Shown piece after piece: positions 17,603-24,918 of a stretch of 64,000 nt of DNA (position 1 is its first letter; the number at the start of each line of letters is the position of its first letter). The translations under genes and the position numbers were made by a program. The notes beneath the pieces are model-generated. The model was not told where the DNA came from. It worked only from the letters and a program-made list of their open reading frames with translations, and did no database searches. The stretch is taken from NCBI GenBank assembly GCA_040384645.1, contig JAZKIX010000085.1:4569-68568 (forward strand), in the 5' to 3' direction. This DNA is from JAZKIX01 sp040384645. GTDB taxonomy: Bacteria; Pseudomonadota; Gammaproteobacteria; Burkholderiales; Burkholderiaceae_D.

Positions 17603-18607
17603 ATGAAACCAGAACTGTCCGTCGTCATCCCCATCTACAACGAAGAAGCCGGTCTGGCGCAATTGTTCGCCCGCCTGTATCCAGCGCTTGATGCGCTCGC
17701 CGCCAAGGGTACCAGCTACGAAATCATCTTTATCAACGATGGCAGTCACGACCGCTCGGTATCGATCTTGGCCGAGCAATTCCGCGAGCGCCCGGACGTG
17801 ACGCGGGTGGTGCTGTTCAACGGCAATTACGGCCAGCACATGGCAATATTGGCTGGCTTTGAGGCAACGCGTGGCAATATCGTCGTCACGCTCGATGCCG
17901 ATTTGCAAAATCCGCCGGAAGAAATCGGTAACCTGGTGGCAAAAATGCGCGAAGGTTACGACTACGTCGGGTCGATCCGGCGCAAACGGCAAGACGCTGC
18001 ATGGCGCACCATTGCCTCGAAATTGATGAACCGCCTGCGCGAAAAAATTACCCGTATCAAGATCACTGACCAAGGCAATATGCTGCGCGCCTACGGCCGC
18101 AATGTGATCGACCTGATCAACCGCTGCGGCGAGGTCAATACCTTCGTGCCAGCACTGGCCTACAACTTTGCCCGCAAGCCCACTGAAATCACGGTCGAGC
18201 ACGAAGAGCGCGCCGCCGGCGAATCGAAATATTCACTCTACAGCCTGATCCGGCTCAACTTTGATCTGGTAACGGGGTTTTCGCTGGTACCGCTGCAAAT
18301 ATTTTCGATGATGGGCATGGCCTTATCGGTTGGCTCGGGCGCCTTGGTCCTCTTGCTTTTGATACGCCGCTTCGTGTGGGGCGCAGAAGCTGAAGGTGTG
18401 TTCACCCTGTTCGCCATCGCCTTCTTCCTGATGGGCGTGATCCTGTTCGGCATCGGTCTGGTCGGCGAATACGTAGGACGTATTTTCCAGCAAGTACGTG
18501 CCCGTCCGCGCTACGTGATCCAAACTATTTTGCAAGAAATCGACGGTGCGCCCATAGCGCCATCCTCAGACGACATATTGGAACAGCGTCTGGTATCGCG
18601 TGCATGA
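17603..18607 (+). CDS. arnC: Undecaprenyl-phosphate 4-deoxy-4-formamido-L-arabinose transferase
   Basis: GT2-family glycosyltransferase that moves Ara4-formyl-N from UDP to undecaprenyl phosphate at the cytoplasmic face. The soluble GT-A domain (about residues 1-230) has SVVIPIYNEEAGL, the DADLQNPPEE acidic motif and the acceptor-site segment EERAAGESKYSLYSLIRL. Two C-terminal membrane helices follow (about 235-295). Length 334, close to enteric ArnC at 322. The next gene overlaps or nearly overlaps its end. Confidence 0.93.
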   Translation: MKPELSVVIPIYNEEAGLAQLFARLYPALDALAAKGTSYEIIFINDGSHDRSVSILAEQFRERPDVTRVVLFNGNYGQHMAILAGFEATRGNIVVTLDADLQNPPEEIGNLVAKMREGYDYVGSIRRKRQDAAWRTIASKLMNRLREKITRIKITDQGNMLRAYGRNVIDLINRCGEVNTFVPALAYNFARKPTEITVEHEERAAGESKYSLYSLIRLNFDLVTGFSLVPLQIFSMMGMALSVGSGALVLLLLIRRFVWGAEAEGVFTLFAIAFFLMGVILFGIGLVGEYVGRIFQQVRARPRYVIQTILQEIDGAPIAPSSDDILEQRLVSRA

Positions 18608-18617
18608 GCCGGCAGCC

Positions 18618-19523
18618 ATGAGAGCAGTGGTATTTGCCTATCACAACGTCGGCGTCCGTTGCCTGAAAGTCTTACTGGCGCGTGGCGTTGATGTAGCGCT
18701 GGTCGTCACGCATGAAGACAATCCGGCGGAGTCAATCTGGTTCGACTCGGTAGCGGCTGTCTGCGTCGAATACAGCATTGCATGCATCACACCAGCCGAT
18801 CCAGCGACGTCGGCGCTGCATATGCAAATCGAAGCGATCGCACCCGATTTCATTTTCAGTTTTTATTACCGGCACATGCTGCCGGTCGGATTGCTGGCAC
18901 TAGCCAAGCACGGCGCTTTCAATATGCATGGCTCCTTGTTGCCGAAGTATCGCGGCCGGGTGCCGGTCAACTGGGCCGTGCTGCATGGCGAAACAGAAAC
19001 CGGCGCGACCCTGCACGAGATGGCAGCAAAGCCGGACGCCGGCGCCATCATTGCCCAAACCGCCGTGCCGATCCTGCCGGACGATACCGCGTTTGAAGTC
19101 TTTGGGAAATTGACGGTCGCCGCGGAACAAACCTTGTGGCAAGCCTTGCCGGCATTGTTATCTGGCACATGGGTCAGACAGCCAAACAATGTATCCGCAG
19201 GCAGCTATTTCGGCGGTCGCAAGCCGGAAGATGGCCGCATCGACTGGCGCCAGCCAGCACAACAGGTCTACAACCTGATACGCGCGGTTGCGCCGCCCTA
19301 CCCCGGCGCGTTTACCGAAATCAAGGGTCGAACCTACGTCATCGCTAAAGCCAGGCTGGACCAGAGACCGCTTTTGGCATTGGCGCATTTGCCCTTGGGC
19401 TTGGCGGTAGTGGATAATGTCGTGTTAGGCATTTGCGGCGATGGCCGCGCAGTGAAAATCATGGAATTGCTTGTAGACGGCGAAGTTATCGAAGCCGCCC
19501 AGCTCCAAAAACACCTGTCATAG
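18618..19523 (+). CDS. arnA: UDP-L-Ara4N formyltransferase (stand-alone ArnA N-terminal domain)
   Basis: Formyltransferase using 10-formyl-tetrahydrofolate to N-formylate UDP-L-Ara4N. The catalytic Asn-x-His pair lies in FNMHGSLLPKYRGRVPVNW and the catalytic Asp in KPDAGAIIAQ, in the order of E. coli ArnA's N-terminal half. About 301 residues ends where the E. coli fusion continues into its dehydrogenase domain. ATG 18618 gives the natural MRAVVFAYHNVG start and lies 10 bases after arnC; an upstream start at 18600 would overlap arnC. The partner domain is the next separate gene. Confidence 0.9.
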   Translation: MRAVVFAYHNVGVRCLKVLLARGVDVALVVTHEDNPAESIWFDSVAAVCVEYSIACITPADPATSALHMQIEAIAPDFIFSFYYRHMLPVGLLALAKHGAFNMHGSLLPKYRGRVPVNWAVLHGETETGATLHEMAAKPDAGAIIAQTAVPILPDDTAFEVFGKLTVAAEQTLWQALPALLSGTWVRQPNNVSAGSYFGGRKPEDGRIDWRQPAQQVYNLIRAVAPPYPGAFTEIKGRTYVIAKARLDQRPLLALAHLPLGLAVVDNVVLGICGDGRAVKIMELLVDGEVIEAAQLQKHLS

Positions 19524-19581
19524 TCGCGCACGAATTCATGCGCCGGACATCCAATCTGTTTGAATCAAAAGAGAATCTCGA

Positions 19582-20634
19582 ATGAAAAAAGTCCTCATCC
19601 TTGGCGTCAACGGTTTTATCGGTCATCACCTTTCACAACGCATACTGGAAACCACCGACTGGCATGTCTATGGCATGGACATGATGTCAGATCGCATCAC
19701 CGACTTGCTAGAAAATGACGCCTACAAAGCGCGCATGCATTTCTTTGAAGGCGATATCACCATCAACAAAGAGTGGGTCGAATACCACGTCAAGAAATGC
19801 GATGTCATCTTGCCACTGGTCGCCATCGCGACACCATCGACTTACGTCAAAGAACCGCTGCGCGTATTCGAACTCGACTTTGAAGCCAATTTGCCAATCG
19901 TGCGCTCTGCCGCCAAATATGGCAAACATCTGATTTTTCCATCCACATCGGAAGTGTATGGCATGTGCCACGACGATGAATTCGACCCCGAGCAATCCGA
20001 ATTGATTTGCGGCCCGATCAATAAGCCGCGCTGGATTTATTCATGCGCCAAGCAATTGATGGATCGCGTCATCTGGGGCTATGGCATGGAAGGCTTAAAC
20101 TTCACTCTGTTCCGTCCCTTCAACTGGATCGGCGCCGGACTCGATTCGATCCACACGCCAAAAGAAGGATCATCGCGCGTGGTAACACAATTTTTCGGCC
20201 ATATCGTGCGCGGCGAAAATATCTCGCTAGTCGACGGCGGTCAACAAAAACGCGCCTTTACCCACATCGGCGACGGGATTGATGCGCTGATGAAAATCAT
20301 CGCCAATGAAAACGGCATTGCCACCGGCAAGATCTATAACATCGGCAATCCAGTAAATAATTTTTCTATCCGTGACCTGGCCAATATGATGCTGGAACTG
20401 GCACGCGAATACCCCGAATACAGCGAATCGGTCCAGAAGGTAACACTGGTCGAAACCACTTCTGGTGCGTATTACGGTGCGGGCTATCAAGACGTACAAA
20501 ATCGGGTACCGAAAATCACCAATACCTGCGAAGAACTCAATTGGCAGCCAAGCACCACCATGGCCGATACCTTACGCAATATTTTCGACGCTTACCGCAG
20601 CCAAGTCGCCGAAGCCCGCGCCCTGATGGATTAA
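19582..20634 (+). CDS. UDP-glucuronate decarboxylase / UDP-4-ketopentose synthase (stand-alone ArnA C-terminal domain)
   Basis: Extended SDR that oxidises and decarboxylates UDP-glucuronate to UDP-4-ketopentose. Rossmann motif LGVNGFIGHHL, the FPSTSEVYG Ser/Glu, the YSCAKQ Tyr-Lys pair and the arginine of QKRAFTHIGD match catalytic residues of the E. coli ArnA decarboxylase half. 350 residues, so only this domain. In several betaproteobacteria stand-alone enzymes of this type also reduce the ketopentose to UDP-xylose (established for a Ralstonia enzyme); that activity cannot be read from the sequence. Confidence 0.92.
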   Translation: MKKVLILGVNGFIGHHLSQRILETTDWHVYGMDMMSDRITDLLENDAYKARMHFFEGDITINKEWVEYHVKKCDVILPLVAIATPSTYVKEPLRVFELDFEANLPIVRSAAKYGKHLIFPSTSEVYGMCHDDEFDPEQSELICGPINKPRWIYSCAKQLMDRVIWGYGMEGLNFTLFRPFNWIGAGLDSIHTPKEGSSRVVTQFFGHIVRGENISLVDGGQQKRAFTHIGDGIDALMKIIANENGIATGKIYNIGNPVNNFSIRDLANMMLELAREYPEYSESVQKVTLVETTSGAYYGAGYQDVQNRVPKITNTCEELNWQPSTTMADTLRNIFDAYRSQVAEARALMD

Positions 20635-20647
20635 GCGGATTAAACCC

Positions 20648-21616
20648 GTGCCATCCATTGTCCTGAAGATTGATGTCGATACTTTTCGCGGTACGCGTGT
20701 TGGCGTACCCAATCTGGCACGCATCCTGGAACAGCATCGCGCCAATGCGACTTTCCTATTTTCGCTCGGGCCGGATCATACCGGTTGGGCGCTGCGGCGG
20801 GCATTTCGTCCGGGATTTTTCCAAAAAGTGTCGCGCACTTCGGTGGTCGAGCATTACGGCGTAAAAACGCTGATGTACGGTACGTTGTTGCCGGCGCCGG
20901 ATATCGGCAAGGAATGCGTCAGCGAACTACGTGCAGTCCAAGCCGCTGGATTCGAGTGCGGCATTCATACCTGGGATCACGTACTGTGGCAAGACAATGT
21001 GCGTCGGCGCGATGCAGCTTGGACCAAGAACATCATGCAGCAGGCAGTTGATCGGTTCACCGCAATTTTCGGCGCTGCGCCACGCACGCATGGTGCTGCG
21101 GGCTGGCAAATGAATCGCTACGCCTTTGAGCAACTCGATGCGCTCGGTATCCGGTATTCATCCGATGGCCGCGCTTTACTCGATCATGCAGGCGCCCTGA
21201 TGCAAGCAGAGGCCGGGCCGCACCGGCTGGTAGTCGACGGTAAAACCTTGAATTGCATCCAATTGCCGACCACCTTGCCAACCTTGGACGAACTGCTCGG
21301 CTGCACTATTGATAACGTTGTCATCGACTCGTCAAACATTGCCGCTACCCTGCTCAAACTTACCGATCAATCGCAAACACAACAGCCACGCGATCACGTA
21401 TATACCTTGCATGCCGAGCTTGAAGGCCAGAAATTAGCCCCCATATTTGAACAGTTGCTGGCTGGCTGGCGTGCGCAAGGTTACGATCTGATATCGATGG
21501 AAACCGCTTTTAAAAAAGTAGCGGATCGCGCGCTACCGAAGCATGGGGTCACGTGGGGCGAATTGCCGGGGCGCTCGGGCGAATTAATTATGCAAGGCGC
21601 TGTAGCAATACTTTGA
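20648..21616 (+). CDS. arnD: 4-deoxy-4-formamido-L-arabinose-phosphoundecaprenol deformylase
   Basis: NodB-type polysaccharide deacetylase that removes the formyl group from undecaprenyl-phosphate-Ara4FN, driving the pathway forward. The metal-binding Asp lies in LKIDVDTFRGTRVG at the very N-terminus, and the later GIHTWDHVLWQD supplies the two His ligands. Length 322, slightly longer than enteric ArnD. GTG 20648 is the start that gives the family N-terminus. It is the last gene of the arn run. Confidence 0.92.
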   Translation: MPSIVLKIDVDTFRGTRVGVPNLARILEQHRANATFLFSLGPDHTGWALRRAFRPGFFQKVSRTSVVEHYGVKTLMYGTLLPAPDIGKECVSELRAVQAAGFECGIHTWDHVLWQDNVRRRDAAWTKNIMQQAVDRFTAIFGAAPRTHGAAGWQMNRYAFEQLDALGIRYSSDGRALLDHAGALMQAEAGPHRLVVDGKTLNCIQLPTTLPTLDELLGCTIDNVVIDSSNIAATLLKLTDQSQTQQPRDHVYTLHAELEGQKLAPIFEQLLAGWRAQGYDLISMETAFKKVADRALPKHGVTWGELPGRSGELIMQGAVAIL

Positions 21617-21658
21617 CGCCATGGCACAGCAAGACAACAGAGGTAGCTAAACGAAGCA

Positions 21659-22183
21659 ATGACAATTTCGCCAATGCGAACGATCAATCTGGAGACAACT
21701 GTGCCTGACAGCCTTTCCGCACCAAATCACGCAGTGCCCGAGTTTTCTGCCCCGATGACGGGGAATCAAATATTCAATTTATCCGATCACAAAGGAAAGA
21801 ACATTGTCTTGTTCTTTTACCCTAAAGATAATACGCCTGGCTGCACCACTGAAAGCATCGCCTTCCGCGATTTTTACCCAGACTTCCAACAAGCTAATAC
21901 CAGCATATTCGGCATCAGTCGCGACAGCATTCGCTCACACGAAGGCTTCAAACAAAAGCTGGCAATGCCTTTCGATCTGATCTCCGATCCCGACGAAACG
22001 CTGTGCAATTTGTTTAATGTCATGAAAATGAAAAATATGTACGGCAAGCAAGTTCGGGGCATTGAACGCAGCACATTTATCATTGACGACTCTGGCAGAT
22101 TGGTGAAAGAATGGCGTGGAGTGAAAGTCGCTGGCCATATTGATGAAGTCCTGGAATTTGTAAAAACATTGGCGCAAAAATGA
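21659..22183 (+). CDS. bcp: Peroxiredoxin of the Bcp/PrxQ type
   Basis: Thiol peroxidase reducing hydroperoxides. Peroxidatic Cys lies in FYPKDNTPGCTTES (about residue 62), with the family FGISRDSIRSHEGFK and GIERSTFIIDDSG segments. The usual PrxQ resolving Cys five residues on is replaced (CTTESIAF), but a second Cys occurs in DETLCNLF, as in other proteobacterial members. Start choice is uncertain: ATG 21659, ATG 21674 or GTG 21701, the last giving the usual family length. 42 bases after arnD, possibly its own transcription unit. Confidence 0.88.
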   Translation: MTISPMRTINLETTVPDSLSAPNHAVPEFSAPMTGNQIFNLSDHKGKNIVLFFYPKDNTPGCTTESIAFRDFYPDFQQANTSIFGISRDSIRSHEGFKQKLAMPFDLISDPDETLCNLFNVMKMKNMYGKQVRGIERSTFIIDDSGRLVKEWRGVKVAGHIDEVLEFVKTLAQK

Positions 22184-22256
22184 TGTGCCATCCCGGTTGC
22201 AGCAACCCTTTTTCACTTTAGCGAACGCATTGAGTAAGAATTCCTCCCCAAGCAGG

Positions 22257-22304
22257 AAGCCGTTGGTGGCAAAGGTGAACAACCTTCCACGACGGCTTTT
22301 TTTA
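22257..22304 (+). terminator. Rho-independent terminator after the peroxiredoxin gene
   Basis: AAGCCGT...ACGGCTT outer stem with an inner AAGGT...ACCTT stem, followed by eight T. About 75 bases downstream of the stop. Confidence 0.75.
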
Positions 22305-22429
22305 CGTTGTAATTTATCTTTCACCGCCGTGCATTTCGGACGTTTCTGGTCCGCCCTCCCACACCGTTTGCATCCGTTCAGATTCTTGCCTGGGCGGATC
22401 ATTCATGAATTTTCTAGATAGAGGTTCTG

Positions 22430-24160
22430 ATGCCACTGCCCAAAATCCCCACCAAGCCAGCTGCATTGCTGTCACCTAAAGACTATCCAAAAGCTGAAAA
22501 AGCCCAGTCTATTAAACCAGTGGCCGTACTGTCAGGACAAGCTGAGCGAGTTCCACAAACACAGTCGCGAGTTGCAGCTAAATCGGTAGCGGCGCCGGTA
22601 ATGGCGGCCAAGCCGGCATTGAAAGCGGCGCCTGCTCTAAAACAAAAAATTGCTACGCCAGCCCTGACAGAAAAAGTCTCGGCGGCCAAACCCAAAGCAG
22701 TTGTCGCACACGTCAAGCCAAAATCAAAAAGCAGTCGCGCTGCCGATCAAGCGGGCACCAGCAAGTTATTCGTCCTCGATACCAATGTGCTGATGCATGA
22801 TCCAAGCTCATTGTTCCGTTTTGAAGAACATGATGTCTACCTGCCGATGATGACGCTGGAAGAACTCGACGATCATAAAAAAGGCATGTCGGAAGTGGCG
22901 CGCAACGCCCGTCAAGTTTCGCGTTCGCTTGATGCACTGGTGGGCGATACGGAAGATGGCGCGATTGAAAACGGTATTCCGCTTTCCAAACTGGGCAACA
23001 AGGATGCCAAAGGCCGCCTTTTTTTCCAGACCAAATTGCAAAACGCAGCCTTGCCTGAAGGATTGCCGGTAGGCAAAGCCGACAATCAAATCCTGAGCGT
23101 GGTGCGTGCGCTTGAGGCAGCGCAACCCGGACGTGCGATCGTTTTGGTGTCGAAAGACATCAATATGCGCATCAAGGCGCGTGCCTTAGGCCTGCCGGCG
23201 GAAGATTACTTCAACGACCATGTCATGGAGGACACCGACCTCTTGTATTCCGGCATCGTCCAATTGCCCGATGACTTTTGGAATAAACATGGCAAGGATA
23301 TGGAATCTTGGCAAGAGAATAAAAATGGCTCCAGCGCCACTTTTTATCGGGTAACAGGTCCTGTAATTCCATCTCTATTGGTCAACCAATTTATTTTCCT
23401 TGAACCAAAAAATGGCGAAAGCGCGTTTTATGGGCAGGTAAAACAAATTAATGGCAAGACTGCCGTTCTGCAAACCTTACGCGACTTTGGTCATTCCAAG
23501 AACAATGTATGGGGCGTCACCGCACGCAATCGCGAACAGAATTTTGCCCTCAACTTGTTGATGAATCCTGAATGCGATTTCGTTACCCTACTGGGTCAGG
23601 CCGGCACCGGAAAAACCTTGCTGGCCTTGGCAGCTGGACTGGCGCAAGTATTGGAAACCAAGCTGTATAACGAAATCATTGTTACCCGCGTCACCGTACC
23701 AGTGGGAGAAGACATTGGATTCTTGCCAGGTACCGAAGAAGAAAAAATGTCGCCGTGGATGGGCGCGTTTGACGACAATCTGGAGGTATTGAATAAATCC
23801 GATACCGATGGCGGCGAATGGGGTCGTGCTGCCACCCAAGACCTGATTCGTTCACGCATCAAGATCAAGTCGCTCAATTTTATGCGGGGCCGTACCTTCG
23901 TCAACAAGTTCCTGATTATCGACGAGGCGCAAAATCTCACGCCAAAACAAGTCAAGACCTTGGTCACCCGCGCGGGTCCGGGTACGAAGATTTTATGTCT
24001 TGGCAATATTGCGCAGATCGATACCCCGTATCTGACTGAAGGATCAAGCGGGTTAACGTATGTAGTGGATCGCTTCAAGGGCTGGGCGCACAGCGGCCAT
24101 GTAACGCTGGCACGAGGAGAACGTTCGCGTTTGGCAGATCATGCCAGCGAGGTGCTATAA
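22430..24160 (+). CDS. PIN-PhoH fusion ATPase
   Basis: 576 residues. The first about 105 are Ala/Lys/Pro-rich and low-complexity. A PIN ribonuclease domain follows (LFVLDTNVLMHDPSSL at about 115, EELDDHKKG, and late acidic residues in VLVSKDINMRIKA). The C-terminal PhoH P-loop ATPase has GQAGTGKTLLALAAGL (about residue 390) and FLIIDEAQNLTP (about 500). PIN-PhoH proteins are linked to RNA unwinding and cleavage in actinobacterial work. The length matches the proteobacterial PhoH2-like group except for the longer N-terminal tail, whose role is unknown. Confidence 0.92.
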   Translation: MPLPKIPTKPAALLSPKDYPKAEKAQSIKPVAVLSGQAERVPQTQSRVAAKSVAAPVMAAKPALKAAPALKQKIATPALTEKVSAAKPKAVVAHVKPKSKSSRAADQAGTSKLFVLDTNVLMHDPSSLFRFEEHDVYLPMMTLEELDDHKKGMSEVARNARQVSRSLDALVGDTEDGAIENGIPLSKLGNKDAKGRLFFQTKLQNAALPEGLPVGKADNQILSVVRALEAAQPGRAIVLVSKDINMRIKARALGLPAEDYFNDHVMEDTDLLYSGIVQLPDDFWNKHGKDMESWQENKNGSSATFYRVTGPVIPSLLVNQFIFLEPKNGESAFYGQVKQINGKTAVLQTLRDFGHSKNNVWGVTARNREQNFALNLLMNPECDFVTLLGQAGTGKTLLALAAGLAQVLETKLYNEIIVTRVTVPVGEDIGFLPGTEEEKMSPWMGAFDDNLEVLNKSDTDGGEWGRAATQDLIRSRIKIKSLNFMRGRTFVNKFLIIDEAQNLTPKQVKTLVTRAGPGTKILCLGNIAQIDTPYLTEGSSGLTYVVDRFKGWAHSGHVTLARGERSRLADHASEVL

Positions 24161-24186
24161 CGACCTTCAAGCTCGTGAAAACGGCA

Positions 24187-24229
24187 TAAAAAAGACGCAT
24201 GATCCATCAGGTTCATGCGTCTTTTTTTA
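24187..24229 (+). terminator. Rho-independent terminator after the PhoH gene
   Basis: AAAGACGCATGA and TCATGCGTCTTT stem with an eleven-base loop and a T7 tail. The A run on the other side also suits minus-strand termination. Confidence 0.9.
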
Positions 24230-24286
24230 TATGTAAAAGACACGGCGTTCAATAACACCGTTTTCTTCAAGCAGAAAATATGGGCG

Positions 24287-24318
24287 AAAAAAAACCCCGG
24301 CGTACCGGGGTTTTTTTA
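24287..24318 (-). terminator. Rho-independent terminator of the cold-shock gene
   Basis: AACCCCGG-CGTA-CCGGGGTT stem-loop with A8 on the left, which reads as a T8 tail on the minus strand, 17 bases after the csp stop. Confidence 0.9.
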
Positions 24319-24334
24319 TGCATTGCGATTCAGC

Positions 24335-24538
24335 TTAGATAGCCTGAATGTTCGAAGCTTGCTTACCCTTAGGGCCAGCAGTAACTTCGAAAGAAACACG
24401 TTGGTTCTCTGCAAGGGATTTGAATCCGTTCGACTGAATAGCCGAGAAGTGCGCGAACAGATCTTCGCCGCCTTCGTCAGGAGTGATAAAGCCGAAACCC
24501 TTTGAATCATTGAACCATTTTACGATACCAGTTGCCAT
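24335..24538 (-). CDS. Cold-shock domain protein (CspA family)
   Basis: 67 residues, single cold-shock domain that binds single-stranded RNA/DNA. RNP1 is KGFGFI (residues about 13-18) and RNP2 is LFAHFS (about 27-32). The MATGIVKWFNDSKGFGFITP start and the QASNIQAI end are typical of betaproteobacterial CspA/CspD-like proteins. The start is preceded by a non-coding stretch of about 240 bases up to the next repeat, long enough for a structured 5' leader as in cspA. That role is inferred from the family and was not checked by folding. Confidence 0.95.
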   Translation of the reverse strand: MATGIVKWFNDSKGFGFITPDEGGEDLFAHFSAIQSNGFKSLAENQRVSFEVTAGPKGKQASNIQAI

Positions 24539-24779
24539 TACAATTTCCTATTTCAGTTAAGTTGGGCTGTCGCCCGTTAGATCGTTTGAAGCAAGAAAGG
24601 AATGACAGACTAATACTGCACTACTACCCCGAATCTCAACGATGCGGCATTATACTTGATAAAGCTCTTAAAAACCAATACATCAACAAGCGAGGCATTC
24701 GGCGTACGAATCATGCGATCCAAAACCTTAAAAAACACAGGAATATCTGCCAGCCCGCCCCAATAGCAATCAAAAAATA

Positions 24780-24853
24780 GGGGGTATAGTGAAAAATACC
24801 CCTTCATCCGCACGTTTTTAAACGCCTTAATTTAATACGGGGACCAGTATTAA
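24780..24853 (-). repeat. Dispersed 75-bp repeat, copy 6
   Basis: Inverted copy: GGGGTATAGTG at left, CCGCACGTTTTTAAACGCC core and AATACGGGGACCAGTATT hairpin at right. It lies upstream of the cold-shock gene and downstream of the large kinase gene. Confidence 0.82.
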
Positions 24854-24918
24854 ATTCAAAAATTCCAGCCTTTAGCCTCACGAAAATCCATCGACGACCG
24901 CTTTATCTCATAACGACT

